Assembly (NCBI GenBank): GCA_019009955.1
Contig: CM032231.1
Location: forward strand, 39,534,001 to 39,598,000
Direction: 5' to 3'
Length of the DNA: 64,000 nucleotides
DNA from: Riptortus pedestris
Lineage: Eukaryota; Arthropoda; Insecta; Hemiptera; Alydidae
Under the pieces are notes generated by a model, which was not told the origin of the DNA, searched no databases, and saw only the letters and a list, made by a program, of their open reading frames with translations. Every line of letters begins with the position of its first letter. The first letter of the stretch is position 1. This document shows positions 1 through 45,440 of the stretch, piece by piece. Made by a program: the position numbers and the translations under genes.

Positions 1-169
1 AATTCAATAGAAAAAATAAATACTTCATACTACTATTGGTATCAAAATTTGTCTCCATATTATTGATTTAGAACATTTACTTTTGGAAGGTTTTAAGGAA
101 TTTAAGCTTTGAATAATGTGGTTCATGGCATACCAGCTTATTATCATGACATGAGTAGGAGTGAGGGTT

Positions 170-600
170 TACTGAAAGCTAAAAACTAAAAAAAGCCAAA
201 TATCTTGGTCATATGATCGAGATAATTTATATAAAACATTTATAGGTAATTAAGTTAGCAATAAGATTGATTCTATACAATTTTTCGATATGACTCGTAA
301 AAATGGAGATATTTCAAATATTCAAGTTCCTCCCCCCCCCCATCCTACATGTCCAATTTCAACCGTTAACATCCTTGATCTTTAGTTTGACATAAAACAT
401 TTAAACATTGAGATTGGTAACAAACAAACAAACATTACTACCACTAGAGCGCTCACAGACATATATATAAATACAATTTTGAACGGACCTCATTTTTTTC
501 ATCCCCTGAGCAGGATTGATGGACATTTCAAGAAATTTTACAAAAATAGAGTCGTAAGTGCAACTTCAATACCTGATTTCCCATAGGGAAATCTGGTAAT
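170..600 (-). repeat. R-family repeat, partial
   Basis: Minus-oriented copy. Shared words are CAATAAGATTGATTCTATAC, TTTTTCGAT, TTGAACGGACCTCATTTTT and a final GGGAAATCTG. Upstream sequence resembles the long subfamily. Confidence 0.6.
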
Positions 601-1289
601 AAAAATTTTTAATACAGTCCCATGCACAAATAAAATATGTCTATCTAGTAAATTTAATTTATTGTTACAATTAAGGTAATAAAGCTTACAGTGATTTTCA
701 AATTGTATTGTGCTTCATCAAAATTATGAAAAACACTGAAAAGAACGTTTAATAATATAGATTTGGGTCATTAATTCTAATTTGTTGAAACTATTGTTTG
801 CTATTTTTCATCAAATAACAATTAATAATCAAAAAAATTTTAAAAATGTTAAAGCCTACATTATAAAATAAATTAAGGGTTTGGTCTACTCAGTTTCTGA
901 TTGTATTCAGCTGTTAAATGGGTATGGCTAAATTTATGTTTGGTTTCATTTTAGTTATTAATTTTTCATTTGAAAGGGATATATACTCTGTTCGAATGCA
1001 TTGGATCAAAAAATGTCTTAGAGCATATGTTATAGAACTTTTCATGATAAACAAAAAAAGGCACAATACAAATGTTTAATAATGTATAGAGGAATTTAAA
1101 TTTATTGTGTCCCTACTCAATCCCCCCCCCTCCCTCTTAGTCGATTTTGATCTAAAGGGGAGGTCAGTAACTGAATAACAAAAATCTCAAATATGAAATT
1201 TCGAAATTTGAATTACGCGATAAGTACAGATGTGATGCCGAAACTAGTCAAAACAGGTTCTGGGTGGGCCAATTTGGAAGGGTGGTTTC
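601..1289. other. Nothing recognised
   Basis: AT-rich DNA left of the mariner remnant, with a C-rich run near 1122. If gene 1 splices beyond 2630, its last exon could lie here or in 2121-2394, but no convincing candidate was found. Confidence 0.5.
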
Positions 1290-2120
1290 CATGAAAACTA
1301 ACAAAAAATGTTAATGACTATAATACTTCCTTAGAAGTCTTTGGAGGCAATCCAAGAATCGAACATTTTTTCCTATCTTCATAACAAGTGAAGGTTTGTT
1401 CAGACCATGGGCCATTGATTGAAACAGGTCGTAATCACATGGAGCAATATCTGAAGAATATGGTGGGTCAAGTTGGACCTCCCATTGGTTGTTTCTAAGT
1501 ACATCAGATTTTTCAACGTGCGGACAAGGAAAATGACAGTCGTGATTATCACTATATTCCAACTGTTTTTCCTTTAGTAAATGGGTCTAATGACCCCCAT
1601 GATCTTTTCATTCAATATGAGCAGCTCATAATACATACATTATACATCTCTGATCCCATCAAATGCAGAGAACTTAAGCTTGGTTCTGTGGATATTTGAT
1701 TTCGCCTGTAATGTTGAAAGATTGGCTAGGTTTAACCCATGACTTTTTCCATTGGGGATTTTCGTAATGGATCCACTTTTCGTGTCCAGTCACAATTCAA
1801 TGCAAAATCCTTTCCTTTCCTGCCGTTCAAGTATCTGTTCAAGGTGAAAACATGCCTTTCCATGTCTCTTGGTTTCAATTCATAAGGGACTCCATTCCCC
1901 GTCTCCCCCCCCCAAATCGTGAGGGGTTTGGCATGGATCTTCATCAAGCAATGACTCAAATTCTTCATATTCTAATTTGTTTGGACTGCCCAGGTTGTTC
2001 CTTGTCTTCCAGCACAAAATCTCTACTTTTAAACTGAGCAAATCACTTCTGAAATGCTTGCTCAGCTAGAGCATGCTTTCCATAAAAATCCACTAAAATT
2101 TAATGGCATTTGGTATTCGG
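1290..2120 (-). pseudogene. Degenerate mariner transposase
   Basis: On the minus strand, two stretches match mariner transposase order: WVPYELKPRDxERR-like GVPYELKPRDMER (about 1890) and PPYSSDIAPCDYDLFQSMAH (about 1440). Between them lie NIH, YYELL and other family words in shifting frames. The TGDEKW catalytic block is frameshifted. Stops and frameshifts show a dead copy. It lies just past the end of gene 1. Confidence 0.8.
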
Positions 2121-2394
2121 TATTGAAGAAGTGAAGAACTTTCCAGAAAAATACTTTATCCGGCACAAAGTTAGACATACCTGATAAAGTAAAATGATTA
2201 GTTATTTACGCTTTAACTGAATGACTTACACGAAGAACAAAGCCTACTGGCAATAGGATTACATGCAAAAGGAGTCACATCACCAATTGGAAAACAGTAC
2301 TAGTAGCACTATCTACAAGAAAACGTAATGGACAAATTCAAGTGCCCCATAATACCCACTTCAAACTACTAAGACAGATCAACATAATACCAAT

Positions 2395-2535
2395 ACTTCC
2401 AAATCAGGAGAGACAGGATAAAATTTTGAAACTCCCTAACCAAAAAGCTTCCATGACATAGGGATTGAACCCATGTCTAGTTCACTAATTGTATTAAGAA
2501 TAATGCCTTAATACACTAGGCTGATATGACTCCAA
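2395..2535 (-). repeat. Possible tRNA-derived SINE
   Basis: The reverse complement has GGGTTCAATCCC (box B) with a tRNA-like head beginning near CAGCCTAGTGTATTAAGG. Lies just past the end of gene 1. Confidence 0.3.
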
Positions 2536-2604
2536 AGAATACACTTTGAAATTCAATAGCCCAAGACTTGTATATAATGAATTGTCCTTGTCCATCTACC
2601 ATGT

Positions 2605-36571
<33,967 letters not shown>

Positions 36572-37551
36572 AACACCTAAATAGGATAGATTAATGAACT
36601 GGGTTAATGTCAAAAATTTAAAGCTAAAAACAAAGATAAATTAAGAAAACAAAAACAACACTAAGAAAGCCTCAACAAAAATTACTTTTTGATAACAAAC
36701 TCAATAAGTAAATATGTCACTGACTATTATCAACTTAGTAAACGAAATGAAAATAATAAGTCATCCGGAAATCCAACAGTCGGCAGGGTAAAGAAAGTGC
36801 AATGGCAGTACTAAAACATTAAATCCTCACCTCCCTAACAATAGGCAAGAACTTGTAAGTCGAACAAAACCGTTAACAAGTGTAACATAAGTTCAGTAAT
36901 ACAGCATCCCAGAAAAACTTAATCCCCGCTTCAATAACATTAGACGGAACAGTGTTGTAACTCCAGGGCACCACTACACCATATACAAATAGACTAAATA
37001 ATCCCAACAGACATTACTTCATTTTCTAGAAAATTCAGAAATAATTGTCATAATCGCACTAAAAATAGGATTAGATACTAAAATTTAATAAGTAAATAGC
37101 AATTTCATATTTGTGAAGAAATGAATGGAAAGTCACAGACATAAAACTTTTGTTAACCAGTACAATAAGTAGTTACTTTATCTTCAGTTGCAAGGAAACG
37201 TGATTTTTTCTAATATTTAATATAATTTTGTAATTTCAGTAAAATTTGAATTAAGACTTAGAATATATTTCCGATTATTAAAGCATCGGTTGGAAGGTAT
37301 TACTTTGGTTATACATATCAGTTGCTACCTATTTGTTTATCTTCATTTGTTTTGACAGATTAAGAATTTATCAGCATTTTTTATGTGTTCTTATTTACTC
37401 TCCATTGCTTTTGTCACGCAAGAATTTGTTTGGCAATTTAAAAGAATATTAAAATATTATTTTCATTTTCGTTTAAAATATTATTCTCATTAAAAAATAA
37501 CTTCTATAAGAAAATGAAAATAATATTTTTAACTTCTTATAGAAGTTTTTT

Positions 37552-38142
37552 TTAGCAGATTTCCCTTCAGGGAAATCTGCTATTGAGGCCGTACTCATGA
37601 CGCGATTTTCGAAAAATTTCTTCTAATGTCCATCGATCCTACCCAGAAGAAGACAAAAATGAAGTCCGTTCAAAACCGCCCTATAGGTCGCAATCTTTGT
37701 TTAATCGTTACCAAACTCGGTATTTAATCGTTTTATGTAAAAAGAAAGATCAAGTTCGTTAATGGCTGAAATCGGACCAGTCTGAGGGGGGCATTTTCGG
37801 AAAATTCGAAATATCTCCGTTATTATGCGTCGGATCGAAAAATTGTATAGAATCAATCTTATTGCAAATTAAATTTACTATAAATATTGTTCTATACATT
37901 TATTCTGTATCTTGAATATTAACCGAGATATTTGCATTTGTATTCTGCATTGGTCGGCAGGAGTGAGCTGTTTGGTACTTTCCGAAGAAAGCTCTGGCGG
38001 CCGTTTCCGTAACTATTCGTCCCTCGTGTATAAGTTTAGTGATCCCATACTACTTACTACACTTGTTATTGGGCAGATTTCTCTATTGTAAAACTTCACG
38101 TGGGAAATCTGCTTAGTTTACGCAGCCCCTGCGTGACGGATT
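37552..38142 (+). repeat. R-family repeat, full short type without TA tract
   Basis: Runs from TAGCAGATTTCCCTTCAGGG to GCAGCCCCTGCGTGACGGAT. The (TA)n is absent: GTTCAAAACCGCCCTATAGG leads straight on to the GTCGCAATC part. Good reference copy. Confidence 0.8.
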
Positions 38143-38150
38143 TTTTTTTT

Positions 38151-39640
38151 CTCTATTTGCTCTGACTCCTCAAACAAAAGAAACAGAATATTTCGTCCTG
38201 TTTTTACACAGTATATTACTCATGAGAAAAGTGTATGTGTGAAATTTTAGATTCTATGGAAGTATCCCATGTTTAATTATAACACAACCAGATATAGCTT
38301 TAGCAGTTTGAAACTGTATCTTGTTGTATCATTAAATTATCATGATTATCCTTTTTGTAAAGGTTCTGCATATTGTGGCGATAAAAATAAAAAATGCTAA
38401 TTTTGTGAAGAAACATTCGTCTTTTAAGCCATAAAAGAAAAATAATGAGAAATTAAAGTTAGGTTATCCAGCCCACACTAAACCATGCTTTTCCCCATGC
38501 TTTAGATGTAGATAGCTTTTCTTGATAGTATATTCATATTTTTCTAATTCTGTTGTTAAAGAATTATGATAAGAGTTGAAAGAACTATTTTCATTTGACC
38601 TTAAAAAAGTGAAGTTTTTTATCTATTTGCCCTGACTCCTCAAACAAAAGAAACAGAATATTTCATCCTGTTTTTGTACAGTATTTTACTCATGAGAAAA
38701 GTGTATGTGTGAAAATTTTAAATTCCATGGAAGAATTCCATGAAACTGCTCAAGCTATATCTGGTTGTGTTATCAGTAAATAATCATGATCGTCCTTTTT
38801 GTAAAGGTTCTGCATTTTGTGGCCATAACAAAAATGCTAATTTTAGGAAGAAACATTCTTCTTTTAAGCCATAAAAGAAAAATAATGAGAAATTAAAGTT
38901 AGGTTATCCAGCCCACACTAAACCATGCTTTCCCCCATGCTTTAGATGTAGATAGCTTTTCTTGATAGTATATTCATATTTTTCTAATTCTGTTGTTAAA
39001 GAATTATGATAAGAGTTGAAAGAACTATTTTCATTTGACCTTAAAAAAGTCAAGTTTTTTCTCTATTTGCTCTGACTCCTCAAACAAAAGAAACAGAATA
39101 TTTCATCCTGTTTTTGTACAGTATTTTACTCATGAGAAAAGTGTATGTGTGAAAATTTTAGATTCTATGGAAAAATTCCATGAAACTGCTCAAGCTATAT
39201 CTGGTTGTGTTATCAGTAAATAATCATGATCGTCCTTTTTGTAAAGGTTCTGCATTTTGTGGCCATAACAAAAATGCTAATTTTAGGAAGAAACATTCTT
39301 CTTTTAAGCCATAAAAGAAAAATAATGAGAAATTAAAGTTAGGTTATCCAGCCCACACTAAGCCATGCTTTTCCCCATGCTTTAGATGTAGATAGCTTTT
39401 CTTGATAGTATATTCATATTTTCTAATTCAGTTGTTAAAGATTTATGATAAGAGCTGAAAGATTTATTTCCATTTGTCGATACAGAATAGCAAGAACGTA
39501 CACAATATATTACAACAAGATGGCTAACTTTAGACCCAGCTAAGTATTGATTAGTTTTATTGCGTATTAACTCAGTTGGTCTTAAACTGTCCAAAGGCAA
39601 TTGAGAAACTTTTGAACAGCAGTAACTACAATGACAGTGA
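38151..39640 (+). pseudogene. Tandem triplicated hAT-like transposase fragment
   Basis: Three direct units start at about 38151, 38631 and 39061 with CTCTATTTGCTCTGACTCC-like sequence. They encode FSICSDSSNKRNRIFHPVF, then frameshifted words of a hAT/ZBED-like (DUF4371-type) transposase: AFCGHNKNANF, LGYPAHT, LDVDS. The third unit continues to TTRWLTLDPA, a later block of the same family. Units two and three are nearly identical; unit one has an inverted stretch. R-family copies lie on both sides. Confidence 0.6.
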
Positions 39641-39672
39641 CATAAATTAAATGCCCTGATCATGTTAGCATT

Positions 39673-39796
39673 TTAGCAGATTTCCCTTAAGGGAAATCAG
39701 CTATTGAGGTTGTACTCATGACGGAATTTTCGAAATTTTTCTTCAAATGTCAATCGATCCTACCTAGTAGATTACGAAAATGAGGTCAGTTCAAAA

Positions 39797-39867
<71 letters not shown>

Positions 39868-40667
39868 TGTTACCGCTCTAGCGGTCGCAATTTTTGTTTA
39901 ATCGTTACCAAACTCAATATTTAGTCGTTTTATGTAAAAAGAAAGATCAAGTTCGTTAACGGCTGAAATCGGACCATTGGGAGGGGGGGTTTAGAAGGGA
40001 GGATTTTCGAAAATTTGAAATATCTCCGCTACAATACGTCAGATCGAAAAATTGTACAGAGTCAATCTTAATGCAAATTACATTTACTATAAATATTGTT
40101 ATATACATTTCTTCACTATCTTGAATATTAACCGAGATATTTGCATTTTTCAGTTTTCAGCCATCAGCAAACCGCCACTTCTACTCATGTTACACAAACA
40201 ATACTCTGATACATAATAAATCACATTATTCGAAGATTAAATACCAAAAATTTTATTCAAGAGACCTTTATTACACGAGATACATGGAAATATGTCCTGG
40301 TGACCCCCCCCCCCCGTCTTAAGGTTTTGGACTACTAAAATTTGATTGATGGAGATAACAATTATTCTGACTTATTGTTAATTACAGTACTAGATATAGT
40401 AAATAGTTCTCAATAAAATTAATATTTTATATTCTGATATATTTGAGTAATTGTTTTTCTTTCCGGTGTGAGGCGGGAAGACCCGTTTGTTTACATTTCT
40501 ATCCTAACGCTTCCTGTCGGCAGGTTATTGAAGTTGGATGAAACATTTCTTATTACGGTTTGTATTTATTCTCGGTGGTGTTGTGTTACCAGTATGTAGA
40601 TTTATCCATTACTAAACTATACGAGGGAAATCTGCTTAGTTTACGCAGCCCCTGCGTGACGGACTTT
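39673..40667 (+). repeat. R-family repeat, long type
   Basis: The left 500 bp match the short type, including a (TA)n at 39799-39863. From about 40155 it turns to a different 450-bp segment (CAGCAAACCGCCACTTCTAC and onwards), then ends with the shared GCAGCCCCTGCGTGACGGAC. The next R copy starts at once. Confidence 0.75.
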
Positions 40668-41229
40668 TTCCCTCAAGGGAAATCAGCTATTGTGGTCGTA
40701 CTCATGACGCGATTTTCGAAAAAAGTCTTCAAATATCCATTGATCCTACCCAGGAGATGACGAAAATGAGGTCCGCTCAAAATTATATATATATATATAT
40801 ATATTGTCTGTTACCGCTCTTGCGGTCGCAATTTTTGTTTGATCGTTACCAAACTCGGTATTTAAACGTTTTATATAAAAATACTGATCAAGTTCGTTAA
40901 TGGCTGAAATCGGAACAGTAGGGGGGGGGGGTTTAGAGGGGAGGATTTTGAAAATTCGAAGTATCTCCGTTCCTCGAAAAATTGTATAGAATCAATCTTA
41001 TTGCAAATTAAATATACTATAAATATTGTTGTATACATGTATTCTCTATCTTGAATATTAACCGAGATATTTGCATTTTTATTAAACGTGGGAGGATAAA
41101 CGAACGAGAGAGTTTCCCGCCAAAAGCTAGTTCGGCCGTATTCGTAACTGCTCTCGTGAAATTTCTCTATTGTAAAACTTCACGTGGGAAATCTGCTTAG
41201 TTTACGCAGCCCCTGCATGACGGACTTTT
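40668..41229 (+). repeat. R-family repeat, full short type
   Basis: Follows the previous copy head-to-tail. It has a short TA tract (40784-40804) and ends GCAGCCCCTGCATGACGGAC. Confidence 0.8.
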
Positions 41230-41694
41230 TGTAATTATCATTTTGTTAGTAATATATTTATGTAAATTCTATGAAAATGTTAGAAAGCAGCTACAAAGCG
41301 ATTTCACTACTGGCATTAAGTTGTTTGAAATAGTGGATAGGCTAGTAAAGCTGTTTAAAGATAGAGTTAAAGACAAGTTTTTGGATCATTTACCCGAAAA
41401 TCATTTCCTGTAATACGATTTCAATCAATACAAAACTCGCATAGAGTTTCTTGATTCTCCTGACCTGACTTGTGTCAATAGAATTCATTAAAAAATGTTT
41501 TTTTTTTTTCAGGATGTCAATTGTGGATCTAAAAATGCCTTTTACTTTTACTGCTTTAACGAATTAATGTTAAGTATATGTATTGAGTTTGAAATTAACA
41601 TTGATGAATATTATGAGCAATTTTCAATTCTGAGTGATTCATTAAACATTGTAAGAAGATAAACTTGGCGTTGCTGAAAAATGTGGTTCTCTTT

Positions 41695-42830
41695 CCAAAA
41701 AGTAAGCAGATTACTCACGGGAACGTTTCTGGTACACACATTTGGCAACACCACCGTGAATGTTAAAGGAATAAATACAAACGGTAATAAGAAATCATTC
41801 AGTCAATTTACAAGTTAATAGTTTCTACAACGGAAAGCGCCTGAATTGTAAACAAGCAGGGCAGCCAACTTTGCAGCGCTTAATAGACAGAATTATTCTA
41901 TTATTATTTATTAACGCCCACTTTGAGCTACTAAGGCTAATTGGGACGGGTTATCTACAGGTCACCACCTATTTCTAGTCAGGTTGGGACTAAGGATTTT
42001 ATTTAATCCACGTCACTCAATCATCATCACTGAATAAATTCTTATTGCCCAGGCGGGAATTGAACTCGCCACTCTAGGTTTGCCATGTGAGATAAAGGTC
42101 AACGCTTTAACTCACATGGCTAAATTCTAGGCCGGAAAGATAAACAATTAATGAAATATATCTGAATATAACATATTAATTTTATTTAAAACTATTTACT
42201 ATAGCTAGTGGAGTAATTTGAAATGAATCAGAATAATTTCTCAATCACTCGATTTCAGTAATCCAAGAACGAAAGAAGGGGGGGGGTCTATAGAATGTAT
42301 TTGTTTGTATCTCGTATAATAAAGCTTTGCAGAAACAATATTTGATATAACCTTATAATGAATTGGTTCATGATATAACTGCTTATTATAAATATGATAC
42401 TAGTAATACTTACTGAAGGCGTAAAACTATAAAATCCAAATATCTCGGCTAATACTCATTATATGGAACATATGTACAGAACAACATTTATAGTAAATGC
42501 AATTTGCCATAAGATTGTTTCAATACAAATTTTCGATCCGACGTATAGTAACAGAGATATTTCGAAATTCCTCACCTCTACCCCCCCCTCCCCCTGGTCC
42601 GATTTCAGCCGTGAACGAGCTTGATCTTTCTTTTTACATAAAACGACTAAATATCGAGTTTGGTAACGATTAAACAATAATAGCAACCTCTAGAGCCGTA
42701 ACAGAATATATATACATATAGTTTTCAATGAACCTCATTTTCCTAGGTAGGAGCGATGGAGATTTGAAGAACATTTTCGAAAATCGCGTCATGGTACAAC
42801 TTGCCTTAAGAGAAATCGGTACTTGTGTAT
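41695..42830 (-). repeat. R-family repeat, long type, with SINE inside
   Basis: Has the long-type segment (CAACACCACCGTGAATGTTA) followed by the common left part. A SINE (41896-42133) interrupts it. Confidence 0.7.
41896..42133 (-). repeat. tRNA-derived SINE
   Basis: Reverse-strand copy: TTATTATTTATTAACGCCCA tail, CCCAGGCGGGAATTGAACTC (box B) and ACTCACATGGCTAA head. Confidence 0.7.
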
Positions 42831-42995
42831 TATATCCACCACATTTTACTTCCACTAGTTCCACGCTAGAATGCGCTACTGTTTTAAGTAGTACGATTCA
42901 TTGCCCGCAAGGGAGGTTATACTTACCTTATAACCTTCTACGGAATTATAATGATAAATAAAAGAAAAAACAATTTTTAAAAATAAAACATTTTA

Positions 42996-43511
42996 TTAAC
43001 ATTTAGGAGGGAAATGTTTGGAAATACAATTTAAAATGGACTGAATGAATTCTACCAAATATGATTCCAGGTGATGCCTGGTTGTCCCACGCTGTTTTTT
43101 ATTTCGCCACTTTGCACTTCCCCACATTCTCTCCACTTTTTGAGTATGTGCTTCAGTGTTAGGGTCAATAAAATTATATTTATGATTGACTTTCGCATGT
43201 TTGAATCCTTGTGTTTCTAATATATTCGTTTGGTAGCCTTTCCAGCAAGCAGAATATATTGTGCTACCATCTGCTATAGTCTGAATTATTTTCTCTAGAA
43301 GAGTAGAGGAATTTCTGTCAGGAACAGTCACGATAAACGAATCTTTTGTCTCTCGACAAATTCCTCCGAACACCCACTGTTGGGGTAAAATTCGTCCACA
43401 ATTAGTTTTTCTTCTAGTAAATAGACTCTCATCTATTTCGACAATGCAGTTTGGTCCACCTATCTTCTTTTGAGGTTCGGTTTCCATATCTAAGAGACAC
43501 AACTCCCTCAT
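42996..43511 (-). CDS. Merlin-type (IS1016-like) transposase, DDE domain
   Basis: An uninterrupted 171-codon frame starts MRELCLLDMETEPQKK. It has the DDE_Tnp_IS1595/Merlin blocks in order: IVEIDESLF (first Asp), QWVFGGI, PDRNSSTLL, IYSACWKGY, VNHKYNFIDPNTEAHTQ and VERMWG (Glu). In the family the fourth block reads S-D-C-W-K, and here the catalytic Asp is Ala, so the enzyme is probably dead although the frame is open. The N-terminal domain of a full Merlin protein was not found. Terminal inverted repeats were not recognised. Confidence 0.8.
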   Translation of the reverse strand: MRELCLLDMETEPQKKIGGPNCIVEIDESLFTRRKTNCGRILPQQWVFGGICRETKDSFIVTVPDRNSSTLLEKIIQTIADGSTIYSACWKGYQTNILETQGFKHAKVNHKYNFIDPNTEAHTQKVERMWGSAKWRNKKQRGTTRHHLESYLVEFIQSILNCISKHFPPKC

Positions 43512-43649
43512 GGGTAATTCTGAGCTATTATCCGGTTAACTTCAATTCCCTCCATACTGTAATATTACATTAGTGTAGTGCTGAATATTAATATTCAGTC
43601 CTAATTATGTGTCGGAAAACGAAAATATATTAATAAACTTAATTTAGTA

Positions 43650-43925
43650 GTCGTCTGGCTCACTATCGGTATCTGGCTCATGAACGACGCGAGATAAATT
43701 TTGTAACACTAAAATTTCCAAAATACGCCATCGGTGGTTAAAACCGAGGGTGGGGGTTTTCTTGTTCTAACTTTAGTATAAAACAAGAGTACATCACATT
43801 TTTAGGGCGATTGGTCAGATCTACAATGGCGAGGACGAGCAACCTCGCGTCTTTCATGAGCCAGATACCGATAGTGCCAATCTGACCAATCGCCCTAAAA
43901 ATGTGATGTACTCTTGTTTTGATGA
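43650..43925. repeat. Interleaved inverted repeats
   Basis: Block A (about 43653-43693) is repeated inverted at 43842-43880, and block B (about 43783-43825) is repeated inverted at 43882-43925, giving the order A B A' B'. Words are CACTATCGGTATCTGGCTCA for A and ACATCACATTTTTAGGGCGA for B. It lies between the Merlin frame and an R-family end. Confidence 0.7.
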
Positions 43926-43959
43926 TGAATGTGATGAGATGTTGGTAGACCTGTTTGTT

Positions 43960-44093
43960 TAATTTCAGACGCTTTCCGTTTCAATTTATTCACTTAATAT
44001 TGACGGTGGTGTTGTGTACCAGTATGTGATTGTATCTATTGTTAAACCACGAGGGAAATCTGCCTAGTTTACACAGCCCCTGGTGACGGACTT
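43960..44093 (+). repeat. R-family repeat, right end of long type
   Basis: TTCACTTAATATTGACGGTG leading to ACACAGCCCCTGGTGACGGA. Confidence 0.6.
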
Positions 44094-44134
44094 TAATTTG
44101 GGCCTCAGGTTTGCCCTGTGGGTTAAAGCGTTGT

Positions 44135-44835
44135 TAAACTGCAAATATCTCGGTTAATATTTAAGATAGAGAATAAATGCATATAATATTTACAGTACAT
44201 TTAATTTCCCAATAAGATTGGTCCTATACAATTTTTCGATTCCGCGTATATTATCGGAGATATTTCGAATTTTTGAAAATGCACCCCTACTGGTTCAATT
44301 TCAGCCGTTAACTTTATTTTTTTTATTTTTGAGGTGCTAGATGGTGAAGGAATTATTATCTCAGGTAAGAAATAACGCCTCCTTCCTTCACTATTCTTTA
44401 TTCGTTGTGACAGAGCGCTTTCAGAGCATACGCTCCATCATCAGTGCCCTGCTCTTCACAATGATGTGACAGGAACCAAGGATTCCCTGTGACTACAGGG
44501 AACTACAGTCACAGGGAATCCTTGGTTCCTGTTGCATCATTGTGAAGAGCAGGGCACTGATGATGGAGCGTATGCTCTGAAAGCGCTCTGTCACAACGAA
44601 TAAAGAATAGTGAAGGAACGAGGCGTTTTTTCTTACCTGAGAAACTTCATCTTTCTCGATTAAATATCCAGTTTGGTAACGATCAAACAAAAATTTCTAC
44701 TCCTAGACCGTTAACAAATATATATAATTTTGAATGGTCCTAGTTTTCGTTATCTCCTGGGTAGGATGATGGACATTTGGAGAAAAAGCTGAGTACGACT
44801 TCAATAGCTGATTTCCCCAATGTAAATTTGCTAAA
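44135..44835 (-). repeat. R-family repeat split by foldback insertion
   Basis: From AACTGCAAATATCTCGGTTA to GATTTCCCCAATGTAAATTT, interrupted at 44325-44645 by the palindromic insertion. Confidence 0.65.
44325..44645. mobile_element. Foldback (palindromic) insertion
   Basis: Two inverted arms of roughly 140 bases, nearly identical, surround a short centre near 44504. Arm words include CTTCACTATTCTTTATTCGT and AGCATACGCTCCATCATCAG. It interrupts an R-family copy: the sequence breaks at CAGCCGTTAAC and resumes at ATCTTTCTCGATTAAAT. No coding capacity. Confidence 0.7.
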
Positions 44836-45149
44836 AAACACCATGGAATTCTCTATCTACATGAAATCAACAACTATAGATACTGCAATACATGTTACAT
44901 CAATTGGAAAAATATTGCTCTCACTAGATAACTCTACAAAAAGGGACTTAAAACTATATAAGAAATAGCACAGAATAATTAATACATAAGGCACACACAC
45001 AATAGACAAGCTAAGCAAGAGTGTCAACAATAACAACGAAAATAAGCAACGCAAAGAAAATGAAAGTCTCAAACTTACTGCAGAAGGAAGAACTCCACAC
45101 AGCTTTCAAAATTAAAAATATGCTGAGACAATCTCTTTAACAATAATGG

Positions 45150-45440
45150 GAATAAGAACATATATGAAATGAATGGGTATACAAAATTTCACATAAAAAT
45201 GTGTACAAATTGCACATGACAATACAGAAAAAACAAGACAAAATATAATGAACATATACGTTCATTCAAACTGAATAAAATAGACTTCAATTTTGCTAGT
45301 CACTTAAACAATAACTACCACGGCCCAACAGTTATAGGGAAGAGCAAGAAACTGTTACACAGAATCACAAAAGGACGCAGACTAGACATTAGATAATATG
45401 GAAATTTAAAAACAGAAGACATTTAACAGAGATATTATTA
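45150..45440 (+). pseudogene. Penelope-like element GIY-YIG remnant
   Basis: Plus-strand frames contain YNEHIRSFKLNKIDFNFASH, then LNNNYHGP and LLHRITKGRRLD. This order matches the C-terminal half of the GIY-YIG endonuclease domain in Penelope-like elements. Stops interrupt the upstream part. Confidence 0.55.

Noticed and set aside
38151..39480. CRISPR-like or satellite array
   Set aside because: Only three long units, containing transposase coding words; no short repeats with spacers.
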